From the NCBI GenBank assembly GCA_900660155.1, contig CABFPE010000021.1, positions 749,336 through 813,335 of the forward strand: a stretch of DNA of 64,000 nucleotides, written 5' to 3'. The first letter of the stretch is position 1, and the number at the start of each line of letters is the position of its first letter. Shown here in pieces: positions 49,101 through 62,313 of this stretch. The DNA is from Hofstenia miamia (Eukaryota; Xenacoelomorpha; Acoela; Hofsteniidae). The position numbers and the translations under genes were made by a program. The notes beneath the pieces are model-generated. The model ran no database searches, was not told the DNA's origin, and saw only the letters and a list, made by a program, of their open reading frames with translations.

Positions 49101-49596
49101 AAGATAAAAAGTAGAATCGATTTTTAAAACTACGAAAATATAAACATTATTTGACTACCGTTATTGTTGATTTTTGACTTGCAATTTCTAGAAGCTAGCT
49201 AATTGAATGTCTTTCAATCAGTGCATTTATTCTAAATATAATTACTTGAATTTGTTGAATTTGAATTGATAATTTATCCTCCTTGACTCCGGGATAAACA
49301 TTTCCTTTCGTTCGTTTTCTGCTAGTAAATTTAAAACTCTCAAAGATAGTGTAATCATATGGTATTGTTGTCTAATGTATATAATTGAAGTTTGTTGAAC
49401 TCCATTGATAAAATTGTGTAACCAAAAAATCTGTAAATTTCAGTAATCATGTTTACATTTCGAAACTGGTTAATTTACACGGACACAGTTTCTATCGACA
49501 TTCTACGTTTAACAGTCTAATTGGTAAGAATTTCGATGATTTCACGCTATTAGCTTAGTGTAAATGGTTTTTACATGAGCTATTCCAGACATAGGC

Positions 49597-50028
49597 GACT
49601 TATTGAGAATATTGAAATCATTTGCACTAAAACTGCCTTTCATGTCCTTATTTTTTAATTATTTCAAAATTTTTCGCGGAAGCTTTTTGATATATTCAAT
49701 CAAATTCAATTTTGATAACCTTCAATCATGCCCATTAAATCGAGATTTCAACTCAAAATTTCAAGTACTTGACGTTTTTTGTAATTTCTGTTGCGATTTA
49801 AGTGCAAAGTTGCTCGAAATATCCCGAATGATATCTAACCCCCAAATTATTATGAGGGCATTAGATACCCTTGTCCACACATTTTCCTTAATATTTTTGC
49901 TTCTAAATGTTATATTACAAAAAAAATTAATGAAAATTAAAAGCGCAAAAAATAATAATATTGGTGAACAAATTAATAGATTAATGACACCTAAAATGCA
50001 CTATGCAATGTTATTTTATATTTCTTAA
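49597..50028 (+). CDS. Exon-like open stretch, unknown protein
   Basis: An open frame of about 143 codons follows an acceptor-like TTCCAGACATAG. It includes LRILKSFALKLPFMSLFFNY, CPLNRDFNSKFQVLDVFCNF and LLEISRMISNPQIIMRALDT. The pattern of amphipathic helices with regular Leu/Phe/Ile could be helical-repeat protein, but I recognise no family. The first ~110 residues look the most coding-like; the end is Lys/Asn-rich and may be intron or noise. Confidence 0.3.
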   Translation, partial: DLLRILKSFALKLPFMSLFFNYFKIFRGSFLIYSIKFNFDNLQSCPLNRDFNSKFQVLDVFCNFCCDLSAKLLEISRMISNPQIIMRALDTLVHTFSLIFLLLNVILQKKLMKIKSAKNNNIGEQINRLMTPKMHYAMLFYIS

Positions 50029-50582
50029 TTTTTTACATTTTATATTTTTAACAGTAAAAGTCATTATTGATAAATGTAGAGGGAAATTCCCCATATCTTC
50101 CCATAGTCATGCCATTGAATATAATAAAATATATTACTCGCACTTATTAATTTTCACACTTACAGAATTTTTGAAACTGTAAATCTTAGCTGAAGCTTGT
50201 ACTAAGAATGTTGTGATTCAATACATAAATCAAATCATATATTTGAATATTTGTCTATATTGATTATGCTATTAATAAAGTTGGAAAAATATTACAAGAG
50301 CCGTTAATTAACTCTCTAGGGAAATAAAAGCCTAGAAGTAATGTATAAGCAACAAATTAATATTTTCAATCTAATGCGCTACTAAATACCATTAAGTTAT
50401 TGTACGGCGTTGTTTCTAGTTACTAGGAATTTTGTAAAATATTCAAGTAATTCGTTATATTTACAATATACAGTATATATATATATATATATTTAAGTAG
50501 CTTTTATTCTGTTTATCCTTGTACATTCTCTGTACTTACAGTCTGTAAAAATTTTTTAAAAATATATACAAATAGTGTACAT
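50029..50582. other. AT-rich stretch up to the gap
   Basis: No gene recognised. A (TA)n tract lies at about 50471-50490. Confidence 0.5.
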
Positions 50583-51443
50583 NNNNNNNNNNNNNNNNNN
50601 NNNNNNNNNNNNNNNNNNNNNNNNNNNNNNNNNNNNNNNNNNNNNNNNNNNNNNNNNNNNNNNNNNNNNNNNNNNNNNNNNNNNNNNNNNNNNNNNNNNN
50701 NNNNNNNNNNNNNNNNNNNNNNNNNNNNNNNNNNNNNNNNNNNNNNNNNNNNNNNNNNNNNNNNNNNNNNNNNNNNNNNNNNNNNNNNNNNNNNNNNNNN
50801 NNNNNNNNNNNNNNNNNNNNNNNNNNNNNNNNNNNNNNNNNNNNNNNNNNNNNNNNNNNNNNNNNNNNNNNNNNNNNNNNNNNNNNNNNNNNNNNNNNNN
50901 NNNNNNNNNNNNNNNNNNNNNNNNNNNNNNNNNNNNNNNNNNNNNNNNNNNNNNNNNNNNNNNNNNNNNNNNNNNNNNNNNNNNNNNNNNNNNNNNNNNN
51001 NNNNNNNNNNNNNNNNNNNNNNNNNNNNNNNNNNNNNNNNNNNNNNNNNNNNNNNNNNNNNNNNNNNNNNNNNNNNNNNNNNNNNNNNNNNNNNNNNNNN
51101 NNNNNNNNNNNNNNNNNNNNNNNNNNNNNNNNNNNNNNNNNNNNNNNNNNNNNNNNNNNNNNNNNNNNNNNNNNNNNNNNNNNNNNNNNNNNNNNNNNNN
51201 NNNNNNNNNNNNNNNNNNNNNNNNNNNNNNNNNNNNNNNNNNNNNNNNNNNNNNNNNNNNNNNNNNNNNNNNNNNNNNNNNNNNNNNNNNNNNNNNNNNN
51301 NNNNNNNNNNNNNNNNNNNNNNNNNNNNNNNNNNNNNNNNNNNNNNNNNNNNNNNNNNNNNNNNNNNNNNNNNNNNNNNNNNNNNNNNNNNNNNNNNNNN
51401 NNNNNNNNNNNNNNNNNNNNNNNNNNNNNNNNNNNNNNNNNNN
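50583..51443. other. Assembly gap (861 N)
   Basis: The gap ends exactly where dispersed-repeat copy B begins, hiding the outer end of copy B. Confidence 0.99.
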
Positions 51444-51994
51444 CGGAACGAATTTCCGGTGGGTGAGGGGTGGGCAAGGTAGATGTTTTGCCTAACATAC
51501 TAATTAGTTGTACTCTTACTGCTTACGTTATAAAATGTAGGGGAGTTTCTTCTTAAATATCAATTTTAGTTAGGAGAGTAACTGCACTCTCTTTCCCCCG
51601 CTTGAATTCCATTTCATTTGCTTATTAAATTAATGTAACCTGAAGGTCCAATGCTCAGTTGTAATTCTGCTGATGGCACTTCTCAAGGTGTTTGAAATGA
51701 TTGTTTACAGAATCTGACGCCACAAAATAAATACTGTTGCCGCATATTTGTTCAAATTCAGTAAATAGCTCTTTATTTTGTATCAAACGAGCTACTAGAT
51801 GCTAAGAAACATTAACTTATAACAGAAATATAAAAATTTAAGTTTTATCGATTTTAGAAACTCTGCTGCCTAATACCATTATCTTTATACAGACGAGAAA
51901 TTCATATACTTTTCAAACACCAGTTACAGTAAAGCAAATTGTAAAGTTGCTTGAATGAACTTTTCCACTTTATGCAATTTTGTGCTGTCTTCAG

Positions 51995-52162
51995 GAAATT
52001 TCATTTTGTTATGCTAAAGACAAAGATTTTTCTCTAAGCAATATAACTGATCATGAGATGTTTAAGTTTAATTTTGACATTTATTCTGGATATATTAACT
52101 CTGGGAAACCTGGTAAAGCTTGGCATTATCTTTTGGCATTAATTTGTCAGACGAATCTTTGA
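51995..52162 (+). CDS. Exon-like open stretch in copy B (unknown protein)
   Basis: An acceptor-like GCTGTCTTCAG is followed by EISFCYAKDKDFSLSNITDH and onward to QTNL and a stop. Identical in translation to the stretch in copy A (43276-43127). Identity at protein level while flanking bases differ is consistent with either recent duplication or selection; the sample is too small to tell. No family recognised. Confidence 0.35.
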   Translation, partial: EISFCYAKDKDFSLSNITDHEMFKFNFDIYSGYINSGKPGKAWHYLLALICQTNL

Positions 52163-54814
52163 TAGCATGGTTCAATGGTGGCCCGGGATGCAGCTCACTA
52201 GTTGGCGCTTTTCAAGGTAATACATACTACGATAGTATTTATACATAGCTCGTGATAATTGCAGGGGTATAATGATGCATGCTTTGACGCCACTGGTTCT
52301 AAGCCTTATTTCATTCATTTGTACTTCTTCGTTTGAGTTAATCATTAAGTAGATATTATGCAATATTCTTTTAAGAATATAAAATTATCCCAAAGACGTT
52401 AATCTCCTATTCAATGTTGATGTGTTTTCTAACATTATTAAATTTAGCAATATATACTATATACAATTTAAAACCTAGATATATTGTCAAATTTTGAGAT
52501 TTACCATAAAATATTTTTGAAAGAACAGCCAGAGTTAATTTCTATTTAACGAGTCCAATAAATATCAAAATTTATTTGGGATTTAGTTCCGCCTTATTTC
52601 GTTGTAAATACCGAGATTATCTGGGTTTGAAATTTTAAAAACAAATTTATTTATTTTGTTTTAATACGTGAAAATTAGACAGCAATATGTTCGTTTTAGT
52701 AATGAAAACCATTCTATAAAATTCAAGTAATCTCAGAAACAAATATTTAACTTCAGGATATCAACAAAAAAACTTTAGTGCAGTTATTCATACAATTGAC
52801 AATTAAAATAATACTGAACTAATACTACTATTACTATTTTCAGATTTTGTTAGTAATAATCCCATTGAGATAGGTTAACGACAATCTAATTGCAGTTTTC
52901 GTTCATTCATATAATATCTCATTCTACATTTCAATTTGATTTATTCTATTATTTTTTACTCTTAACGCTTTGTTGGTCACGAAATATTTGTTGACTAAAT
53001 CACAATTAGAGCATGATTACCATAAATTTTGAAGCGTAAAATTTCTACTCAAATATTTGTAAACATTTATTGAACTTACTGCTATAAAATATGAATAAAT
53101 GCCTTACTAATACGATTACTAGGTGTTAAACAAGAACAGTAATTCTTCTATTTTCAAATGCTGTACGACACACCCCACAATTAACCAAATTTATTCTATA
53201 ATCAAACGATTTAATAATTGTAAAAGAACTCTTCTTACACATTATTTGTGTTCAAAATAGTTTCTTAAATTTTAATATCCAATTAAAAAATATCTTGAAC
53301 GTAATGAATAGGGTAACCCATAAGTAAATAAAAGTCCATTTTTAGGTGAGTAAGGTCAATGTTAATATTTGGTGTTGATTCATTGCCATTCAACTACTAG
53401 CATCCTAATGTCTAATGATGGCAACCACATGAGTAGATTATTTTTTAGTGTATTTACATTATTTTTTTACATTACGATTTTCAGTATATTTCGTCTGTTG
53501 TGTCTGCAATTTGCCTTTCAAATAAATTTTAGCAAGCTTTGAGCTGCTATGTCTGCTGCAGAAAAGTGTATACAAGACTCACCATGTGGTGTTGCAATTA
53601 CTTTGACATTCCTACAGTAATTGAAAAAATTTCAAAAATAATAGAATGTAACAGAACATTGGAGGGATTTCAATAATCGACTTCATAATACGTTAGGACT
53701 TGATTCGCCAGAATTGGGCTGTTATTTGAAAAATTAGATATAAAATTATGGTACTTGAGAAATTTTAAGCCTGGGGAAACTTCTTTCACACTACAAAACC
53801 GGCACTTTTGATAAATTCTCCTATAGAAATTGTTGAAGTTGAGTGGGTTTTCTTTAAGTTTTTGAATGAAGCATTCATCAGACATGAAACTGTTGATTTC
53901 TTTTTTGGCAAGCAAACAATGACAGATGTGCAAACGCACTAGCACATATCACTCCGTGAATATTTGTGCCAAAGTATTTTTGTTTGGGAACAATAAGAGC
54001 TAATTTTTATGGGATCAATGTGCACAGTCTCGCGAACATGAAGATTTTCTTACTGAATTCTCACAGTATCTTGATCGCAACTTTCATTTTTTTATAACTT
54101 TCAAACAACTTCTCAGTCATTTCAACAGCTCCTCTTCTAGGTATATTGCGTTGAAAAACCAATTTTATTTAGAAATAGAACTAATGCTGTTAATTTTATT
54201 TTTATTATTTTTATATTTTTTATATTTGTGCTTTTCTGACACAGTTACCATTCATGTGATAACTTACAAAAGTTTGACTTCCTATAAGGGAGTCCAAAAC
54301 ATAACACGAAAAATAAATCAATAAATAGTACTGATTTAAATTACATGTATTAAAGCTATGTAGAAATAATTTAGCTGCTAAAGTTATCAGCTTAAAATAT
54401 AAGTGAGAGGACAAACAAATACTTTTCCAATATTTGCTTAAAATATTAAAACATGTTATTAATAATATAATGTCTATAATGTTGGTAATTGAACAATACT
54501 ATGTAAATTTTATGTTAATTTTTGCTAATGCCATTAAAAAATGAAAAGTGAAAGTAGATGTTTGAAAAGCATTATTCTTCTTAGTAGAGATTTTACTTGT
54601 GACATTAATTATTATTCGGTCCAATCACCAATGCCATTATATATTTGTATATATTATAGCCTCAAAATTGTCAACGTGAGACTTTAATATTAATGTACTG
54701 TAAGTATTTTTTTGAAATTTAATGATTCGGGTAGGGCATGAGATTGATTAGTTGCTTATTTTATAAGCAACTGTAATTTAAAATTACCATTCATAGTTAA
54801 TTGGCCATGTTTCA

Positions 54815-54985
54815 GGCAATGGGTCATTCATTTTGATCAACGGAAGTTTCCAACACCCTCCTCATGTTTTTATCACCATTAGTAACGTTGTCCATCTGGA
54901 AAGTCCCGAAAATGTCGGTTTTTCAGACTTTGGGAATGTTAAAAATATACAATTTAATGACACACAGTCTTCTCAGCAATTGGAT
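54815..54985 (+). repeat. Satellite-type unit inside copy B
   Basis: After CCATGTTTCAG the unit reads ILINGSFQHPPHVFITISNV and ENVGFSDFGNVKNIQFNDTQ. It is related to the units of the array at 1-1407 (minus strand) and of copies A and C. A (TA)n tract follows at about 55063-55105. Confidence 0.75.
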
Positions 54986-56930
54986 CTCGAAAACGTTTTC
55001 TCGCTGAAGAAAGCTATGCAAGTGAATTTATTTTAAGGCTTGGAATTAAGTTAAGTATTAAACTATATATATATATATATATATAAATATTATATATATA
55101 TATATTTGCATTTGCGGTTTTCTCCTAAAGAATTTAAAACTCTAGACTATTTCCAGGTCTTGGAATTGAAGCCTAACTATTAAGGCATGCTGAAATTCCT
55201 AGTCTACCACTTAATGCATGTCATCCCCTTGGGTGATAGTGAAAGAGTATTTTGTAAATTCACACCCCACTCAAAAATATCTTTTATATTTATACAATTT
55301 TTATAAAAGAGAATTGTGGATGAGATAGTCCTTCAGAGATAAATTCAAATATATAACAATGCCGAAATGTCTTCTCAACATTAACTCTTCTTATTTATGG
55401 TAAGCCTAAATATACTTAGCATATTGAAAATATTTGATATCTCTAATAACTTTGTTTCAGTATTTCCTATTTTTTAATAATTATAATTTATTTTTAGACC
55501 TTTGTACAGTACAAAAAAAGTATAAAAATACTTAAGGTTACACTAGATTTTTTTCTATAAATTCCAATTAGTTGCAAATGGATATTACTTTGCTAAATAT
55601 TTTTATCTTTGAATATCCCAAAAATTCTTTTATTTGGTAATAATTCTAATTAATTTTTTTCATAAATTCCCTAAAAATAGATTTTTCTTTAATGTTGGGT
55701 GATAATTTGTTCCTTAGATCTATACTGTAATTGTTAACAGTTCTTCATGATTCTTTTTCTAAATTTAAATTTTTTAAAGCAGTTTTAAATACAATATTTT
55801 AATTCTGGGCTAAAAGCACAATAATTAGTCAAACATTATGAAATTTTGTTGTCCTGAGTAATTTGTATTTTAGATTATTGAATCTAAAATCCCAAAAGTG
55901 CAACTGAAAGGCCTGTTCATTGGAAGTCCAAAATTGAAAAATGTGAAAAAAGATTACTTTTACAAATACTTTCTCATAACAGGCCTAATGTCACAAGATT
56001 TGTTTGATGAATTGATGCAATTGTTCCAAAAATATTTGTGAATTTCGTAAACAGCCTTGTATAAATTTTCCAAAGGATATTGATGTAAGATCGAAGTTCT
56101 ACAACACTCTGTTTTCTAAAGGTAATCATGTTTTTATCAATTGCTTTTAGTATCATGCTACTGTAAATGGCCTCATTGATAAGAAATCAAAAGTTTTGAA
56201 ATAAATTATTATTCTGATATCTGCAAAGTCTATACAATTATTTGATTTTTACAAACATCAAGTGAAAATCAATTGCTTAATTTTTGTATTAGTTAGTAAC
56301 CATATCAAATTTTCGAATTTGATTTGAATAAAAAAATACAAATGCTGTGAATATAGATATTAAATTACACTTCAAGAGAAGCCTCATCTTCAATATAGAA
56401 TGAGGCAGGAGAATCACTATGTAATTGTGGGCCTGATTAAAAACCATAATATGAATCTAAAACCCCGTTTCTCCTCAATTGTATTTATTAAATTTTCAGT
56501 GGCTGTTTGTGATGTATAGAAGATATTTTTACTAATTAATATTGTTTATCTTCATATGTTGATACCTACAAAATTATTGAGCCTATGAAATCGTCAAAAA
56601 TTGTTTATAAGAATGTTTCTTCTTATTGTGGACCTCATTTTTTGCTATATTAATATGATTATCTTCCTTAAAATTGATTTATTAGTTTTGTAAACTACAT
56701 TTGGAGGCCCTGGTGTGTCCGCAACCTCTGTTACTCCACTGGAATTAGATTAGAATTAGCATAATATGCTAGAATACATACATTTTTATCCACTATGTTT
56801 AGAATCATCAATTTCAACAACATTTCAACATCTGGAGAAATATTTAAATAGAGAGGATGTTCAAGAAAATCTACACTTGTGGAATAAATATTGGAAATTA
56901 TGTTCCAGAAAATACAAATGTACTAAGAAG

Positions 56931-57294
56931 CTGTCTTTCTATTAAAATTTCTCTGCACTTCAGTGAAGATTTTTAATTATTCAACCATAACGATCATAAT
57001 GTTCAGTTCAGACCTCAAAAAAATGTGAAAATCCTGTTTCTAAATTTATTGTTTATTAAATAACTGCTTCTAAATAGTATCAATCACTTTGTAGTTGCCA
57101 TTTGGCAACACTATGCAAAATGAAGGCCTTTGCAAATATATGTTGAAATTATTATTTAGCATTTCTAATTTGATTTGATTATTCTATGGCAGCATCAAAG
57201 CGCAGACAATTTTCGAAAATTTAGACAAAATAGACCTTAAAAATGCATTTCACGTCATTATTAAGTATTAATAAATTTTATTTTTACATTATTT
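56931..57294. other. AT-rich stretch
   Basis: No gene or element recognised between the end of copy B and the SINE-like segment. Confidence 0.5.
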
Positions 57295-57460
57295 TGCTTT
57301 TAGCTTAGCCTTAGGAGGTGTTTCCTGACAGTCCAAGGGGTTCGACCCCTCCTAACCATCTTGGCTATGCGCATGTTTGTGTAAATGTAATTCTTGAATC
57401 TCAGCCAATATACAAGAGCAACATATTATATTAAATTATATTATATTATATTGTAATGTT
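57295..57460 (+). mobile_element. Candidate tRNA-derived SINE
   Basis: A perfect RNA polymerase III B-box match (GGTTCGACCCC, 57339-57349) lies about 30 bp after an A-box-like TTAGCCTTAGGAGG (57305-57318), the arrangement of a tRNA head. A unique body follows and then a TATTA-type simple tail (about 57424-57455). The tRNA fold is imperfect: four of the five T-stem pairs form. It could also be a tRNA pseudogene. Direct repeats at the ends were not established. Confidence 0.45.
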
Positions 57461-57529
57461 TTTATAAAGACAAAACTAAAAACAAATTATATTCTAAATT
57501 TAGTTGATATTTATATAAAACATGACGGA

Positions 57530-58190
57530 TTTCCAAACATGCACAAAAACATCACATTCAACATACTGAAATCGTGACTTGAAGGAGCATACAGTGTTGC
57601 GACATATATTTTGAGCGCCAGTAACATGTTCAGGCTCGTCACATATTAGTGCCACAACTGCCTTTCTATTGGGCACTTTACGTTTTGGTACAGAAGGTCT
57701 AGGTTTTTATTAAGCTAACAAGGGCTTTTCCAAGACTTAGCATAAAGCTTTGCAGTAAACCTGTGTTCCCGTGTCGACGAGAAAGAATCCAGTAATTAAC
57801 AGCTACAATATTGAGGAAGTGATCAAAAACTCTTGCAGGCCGTTTCCATGTTTTTTACTTAATTTGGTAATAGTTTACATATATCTCTCTTGCAAATCAA
57901 TACCACCCACGAATTTGCTTTAGTATTGCGCAAGGGCCGGCTGCAGAATGTCAATTTGCATATTTTTAGCATGAATGAGCAATGTTTTCACAACTCAACA
58001 GCCCATTCCACTATGCTTTAGATCCTCAACAGCAAAACATTTACCACTTTAAAGCATGAAGTTAACAATGAGTTCATCTAATGAAGCTTTCAATTTTAAA
58101 ACATTAATTACAATAGAATTGCTCTGAAGCTGAAATTGCTTTGTAGCAAATGTAGGATGTAATTTTTAGATACTTTTTCGTCATAATTAG
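57530..58190 (-). pseudogene. piggyBac-like transposase remnant, minus strand
   Basis: The minus strand reads KFVGGIDLQERY at about 57915-57880, matching the piggyBac block (YxxxMGGVDxxDxxxxxY). Next comes KTWKRPARVFDHFLNIVAVN and YWILSR (about 57855-57790), matching the following block (RxxKWxxxxFxxxxDxxxVNxxxLY). A weaker C-terminal part follows, including SFMLSLGKALVS and decayed cysteine-containing sequence near 57560-57660. Stops and a frame change near 57856 interrupt it. The N-terminal half was not recognised and TTAA-flanked termini were not found. Confidence 0.65.
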
Positions 58191-58199
58191 GACCTTTAT

Positions 58200-61002
58200 A
58201 ATCAAGACAGTTAAAAACAAAGACAAAAAGTTGCATAATCAGAAGCTGTTAAAAATTCTCTTAAATTGATTTTTTTCAGAGCAATCAATCGTAGTGTTTG
58301 AATTACAGAATTGCTTGCATGTTTGCTGATCAAATAATGAATTGGTAAGTCTTGTCAAGATACTATATTTGACTACCCTCCGCTTATAACAAAGGTAACA
58401 AGACTGAACCTACCAGTAGTAATACCCAAGACAAGCCCTTGTATATTCGACCTTTGTGACCTTGGCGGATTTGTTCGGCAAGGTTATGATGTAATTGTGC
58501 ACTTTGACCGTCTCTCTATCATTGACGTCATTGGAATGTGTTATATATAATAAATTTATTTACAAAGAAAATGTAAAATGTGCTAGCAAATGATGATAAA
58601 GTTCATATAGGGAATTTCATCTACACATTGATAATATTCGGCATGACTTCATTGTTGAATGGGAATTGTGTAGAAAAGATCCACAAGAATGTTCCAACAT
58701 AAACATTCTTCTTCTTCCTTTAATGCAATGGAGGTTGATAACGCTAAAACATTCAATTAGCACAATAAAAACAGAAATAATGGAAAAATAGGACTAACAA
58801 AATGTATTATTGTAATGTAAAACAATGCCTACTAATTATTTTTGCATTTCTATTTCAGTTAGTGGCATTTTCATTTATAATAAAATATATAATTAATTTA
58901 AAATCTGACCATACATTCACAGATTTAATTTTAAAAAAAGCTTACCAATAGTTTGAAATCTTTCAGCATAGTTCTTTCAGCAACGTGAGCTTCATATGTG
59001 TACAAAGTTCCACTGTTGCAAACAATGTTAACAGTTCATAATTTTTTCTCTATATCCCATTGTTCAAATGTCGAAATGTAAAGATTATCTACGAAATTAA
59101 TAAACTGCCTCAAATTTTACTAACATGAAATTAGCAATTATCACAATTATAACATTTTCAAATCATACAATACTAAAATTTTACAAGTTGGAAAACAATC
59201 TCAATTATTATTACAAGTTTGGTCAATTTCGTTTTTCCCATATTTTGCATTTTACATGGTTTGTCACTTTTTGCAAATTTGTGAACTTTTCCATGGCTTT
59301 ACCACTATATATATATTGTTCACTTTACATGGTTTGTCATTTTTTATACATTTGTGGACTAAATTAGACAAATCATTGTAAAAACTGAATATTGTGGTAA
59401 AATTAAAACAGCTTTTCATCATAGATATTGAACAAAATGAAAATTTAATGGTGTTATTAGCATAAACTTTCAAAAATAAGGAAAAACCAACATATGCATA
59501 AAAACAACTAATTTTTATTATAAATTCAGATTTTATTATAAAACTTTATAAATACTGAAAAAAAGTAATTATTTCAATACATTGAATACAATCAAAGTTT
59601 AACAAAGTTTTGCATTGTTTGACAAAAAGTACATGTGGTTAAAAATTAAATATTTATTAGTTTTTACATAATAAATATTTATTAGTTTTTACATAATAAA
59701 AAATTGAGATGTCAACTAAAATAACAATCTCTCAACAAATATATACCTCAGCTTGACACAAAGTGCATTAACATAAAAAATTTTATCCAAACGCTCATGA
59801 GATTCAGAATTCTCAGAAAATTAGATAATACACAAGTATTGTATAAACCTTCAAAAAATGGCATGTGAAAATCGTTGTAACATTATTCCTAACATGTGCA
59901 TATATGTATTTATCTACAAAGTGGAAGAGTGAAACTCCCAATTTCCAAACTAAAAATAAAACGCTTCCAATGCTATACACAGCTTTACAAATCAAATGCT
60001 AACATTCGGATTTTTCTTCAGTCAATGAGTAATTTTTGATAATAGCAAATGAATACATAACACCATCTTAAAAACGAATCAATTAGATGTCATAAAACTC
60101 GCGAAACATTTTTAATTACTAAAAGAGTAAAAAATTTTCATAAAAATACATTTACGCAAAAATGATTAAATTTATTGATTTTACAAAACAAATACTTGTA
60201 CACAGTTAGCATTTAATGCTCACGAAATTGCGAAATGTTTATGGTTATTAAAGTAATTCTACATGATATATAACTTAAACTGAAGAGAAGCAAAGTTTTC
60301 AAATTGAAAATATATATCAAAGCTATATAAAATAATTTTAACCTTACATATAGTACTCAAATCAATTATTATAATTAATATATGCTTGTAGTTGTTTTTG
60401 AGATTACAAAAATAACAACAGCAATCGTTATATGATTTAAACTATATTTTGTACATTAGGTATTTAATCAACTTAGGGACATTTTCTGAATATGAGATAG
60501 CGTGATATATATAGAAATATAGAAATAAATAGCGTAAATTTCAATTATCAGAAATGGATAAAATGAAATAAATACATTCTTCAATGTGTTTTACTTATTT
60601 TATTCAAAAATAAAATATATATCTCGCAATATGCAATTAGGAAAACGGGATTTTAACTCAATTATCCTATTAAATGTTTTAAAATCACAGAGATAGAGAA
60701 TTTTTAAATAAAATCTGAACTTGCTAAAGTTTCTTAGGTATAGCATTAGAGAGAATGCCAATATATTTTAGATTTCCAAGCATTTTTCAACTATTTGAGA
60801 ATCTAAATATATATACTTTTATTACTTGATTTAGCTACAGATTTCAATGTATGGCTATGGGTATTAATACATCTGACACATTTCCACTTGTTATGGTTTC
60901 ATTTGTGCAAGTTTTATCACATTTGTAATTTTTTTGTTTTGGATAACGTTTTAACTTTGCCCTTCCACATTTACGTTTCTAAATGTATAGATCTAGAAAA
61001 AA
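58200..61002. other. AT-rich intergenic DNA
   Basis: No supported gene. Contains a perfect short tandem duplication at about 59650-59700 (ATATTTATTAGTTTTTACAT twice) and a looser repeated TTTACATGGTTTGTCA (about 59252 and 59323). Confidence 0.55.
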
Positions 61003-61551
61003 CATTCCAATTTTTAGTTTTAGTGAATATTTGTGAGAAAGTATTTTTGTTTGGGAACAATTTGAGCTGATTTTTATGTAATCAATGTGCTCAGCCTCAC
61101 GAACATCAAGAATTTTCTAATAATTTCCCTCAGTTTCTTGATCGCAACTTTCTATCATTTTATTATAATACAATTTTTGCTTAAAAGATTGAAACTTGTT
61201 ATTAATACTATAATTTCTATAATTTTGGTAATTGAACAATACTATGTAAATTTTATGTGAACATTTGCTAATATCATTAAAGTATGACAGTTGATCTTTG
61301 GAAAGCATTATACTTCTTAGTAGAAAGTTAGCTTGAGACATTAATTATTATTAGGTCCATTCAAACCTTTTATTTTACATTTGTATATATTATAGCCTGA
61401 AAATTGTCCACGTGAGACTTTAATATTAATGTACTGTAAGTATTTTTTTGAAATTTAATGATTCGGGTAGGGCATGAGATTGATTAGTTGCTTATTTTAT
61501 AAGCAACTGTAATTTAAAATTACCATTCATAGTTAATTGGTCATGTTTCAG

Positions 61552-61774
61552 GTAATGGGCCGTTCGTAATGATCAATGGAAGGTTCCATCACAATCCTTA
61601 TGCTTTTGACACCATTAGTAACGTTGTCGATCTGGAAAGTTCCGAAAATGTCGGTTTTTCAGACGTTGGGAATTCTACAAATGTACAATTTAATGAAACA
61701 CACATTCTACTCAGCAATTGGATAGCGATTCAATTTTCTATGAAAAATTTCCAAACTTCAAATCTCGAAAATAT
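61552..61774 (+). repeat. Satellite-type exon-like unit in copy C
   Basis: Bounded by CATGTTTCAG at the left and a donor-like AAATAT|GTAAAT at the right. It encodes FHHNPYAFDTISNVVDLESS and [19 protein letters not shown] without a stop. In the array at 1-1407 the corresponding units follow each other with about 15-20 bp between equivalent borders. Confidence 0.75.
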
Positions 61775-61785
61775 GTAAATGTAAA

Positions 61786-62036
61786 TGTATATATATATAT
61801 ATATATGCATATTTATATGTTTATATATATGTATATATATATGTGTGTATATATATATATTTATTTATATATAAGTATATATACATATGTACATATGTAT
61901 ATATATATATATATGCATATTTATATGTTAATATATGAATATATATATGTGCATATATCTATATATATATATATGTGTATATATATATATATATATTTAA
62001 GTATATATATATATATATATGTATACATGTATGTGT
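61786..62036. repeat. Degenerate (TA)n tract
   Basis: About 250 bp of TATATA with scattered G and C. Open frames across it (Tyr/Ile-rich) are artefacts. Confidence 0.9.
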
Positions 62037-62196
62037 TTGCATTTGCGGTAATACAATTTTTATAAAAGAGGATTTTTGGATGAGTTGGAGTCTTTTTGCA
62101 GAACTTCAGATATAAATTCAAATGTATAACAATGTCTAAATGCCTTTAAGAAATTACCTGTTCTTATTAATATATTTACCATTCATAGTTAATTAG

Positions 62197-62313
62197 TTAT
62201 GTTTCAGGCAATGGGCCATTCAATTTTATCAACGGAAGGTTTCATCACAACCCTTATGCTTTTAAAACCATTAGTACGTTGTCCATCTGGAAAGTCCCGA
62301 AAATGTTCTTACT
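62197..62313 (+). repeat. Second, partial satellite-type unit in copy C
   Basis: Begins at ATGTTTCAGGCAATGGGCC and ends at TTACTTATG|GTAAGTATAA, a strong donor-like site that is also kept in copies A and B. Shorter than the first unit because the end differs. Confidence 0.65.

Larger units (their letters stand above)
51444..56930 (+). mobile_element. Unclassified dispersed repeat, copy B
   Basis: The inverted counterpart of copy A. It starts at the gap with CGGAACGAATTTCCGGTGGG, whose complement lies at 43830-43849 in copy A. Similarity continues through an exon-like stretch (51995-52162), a TTGGTCACGAAATATTTGTTG block (about 52973), a decayed YLKN...EILSLGKLL-like stretch (about 53700-53830), one satellite-type unit (54815-54985) and a (TA)n tract. 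It ends near 56930, inside the C-terminal-like stretch known from copy C. About 0.8 kb at that side, present in copies A and C, is missing. Confidence 0.7.

Noticed and set aside
50536-51498. Open frames across the third gap
   Set aside because: Mostly N, with only short flanking residues.
61718-62121. Tyr/Ile-rich open frames on both strands
   Set aside because: They are translations of the degenerate (TA)n tract in repeat copy C.
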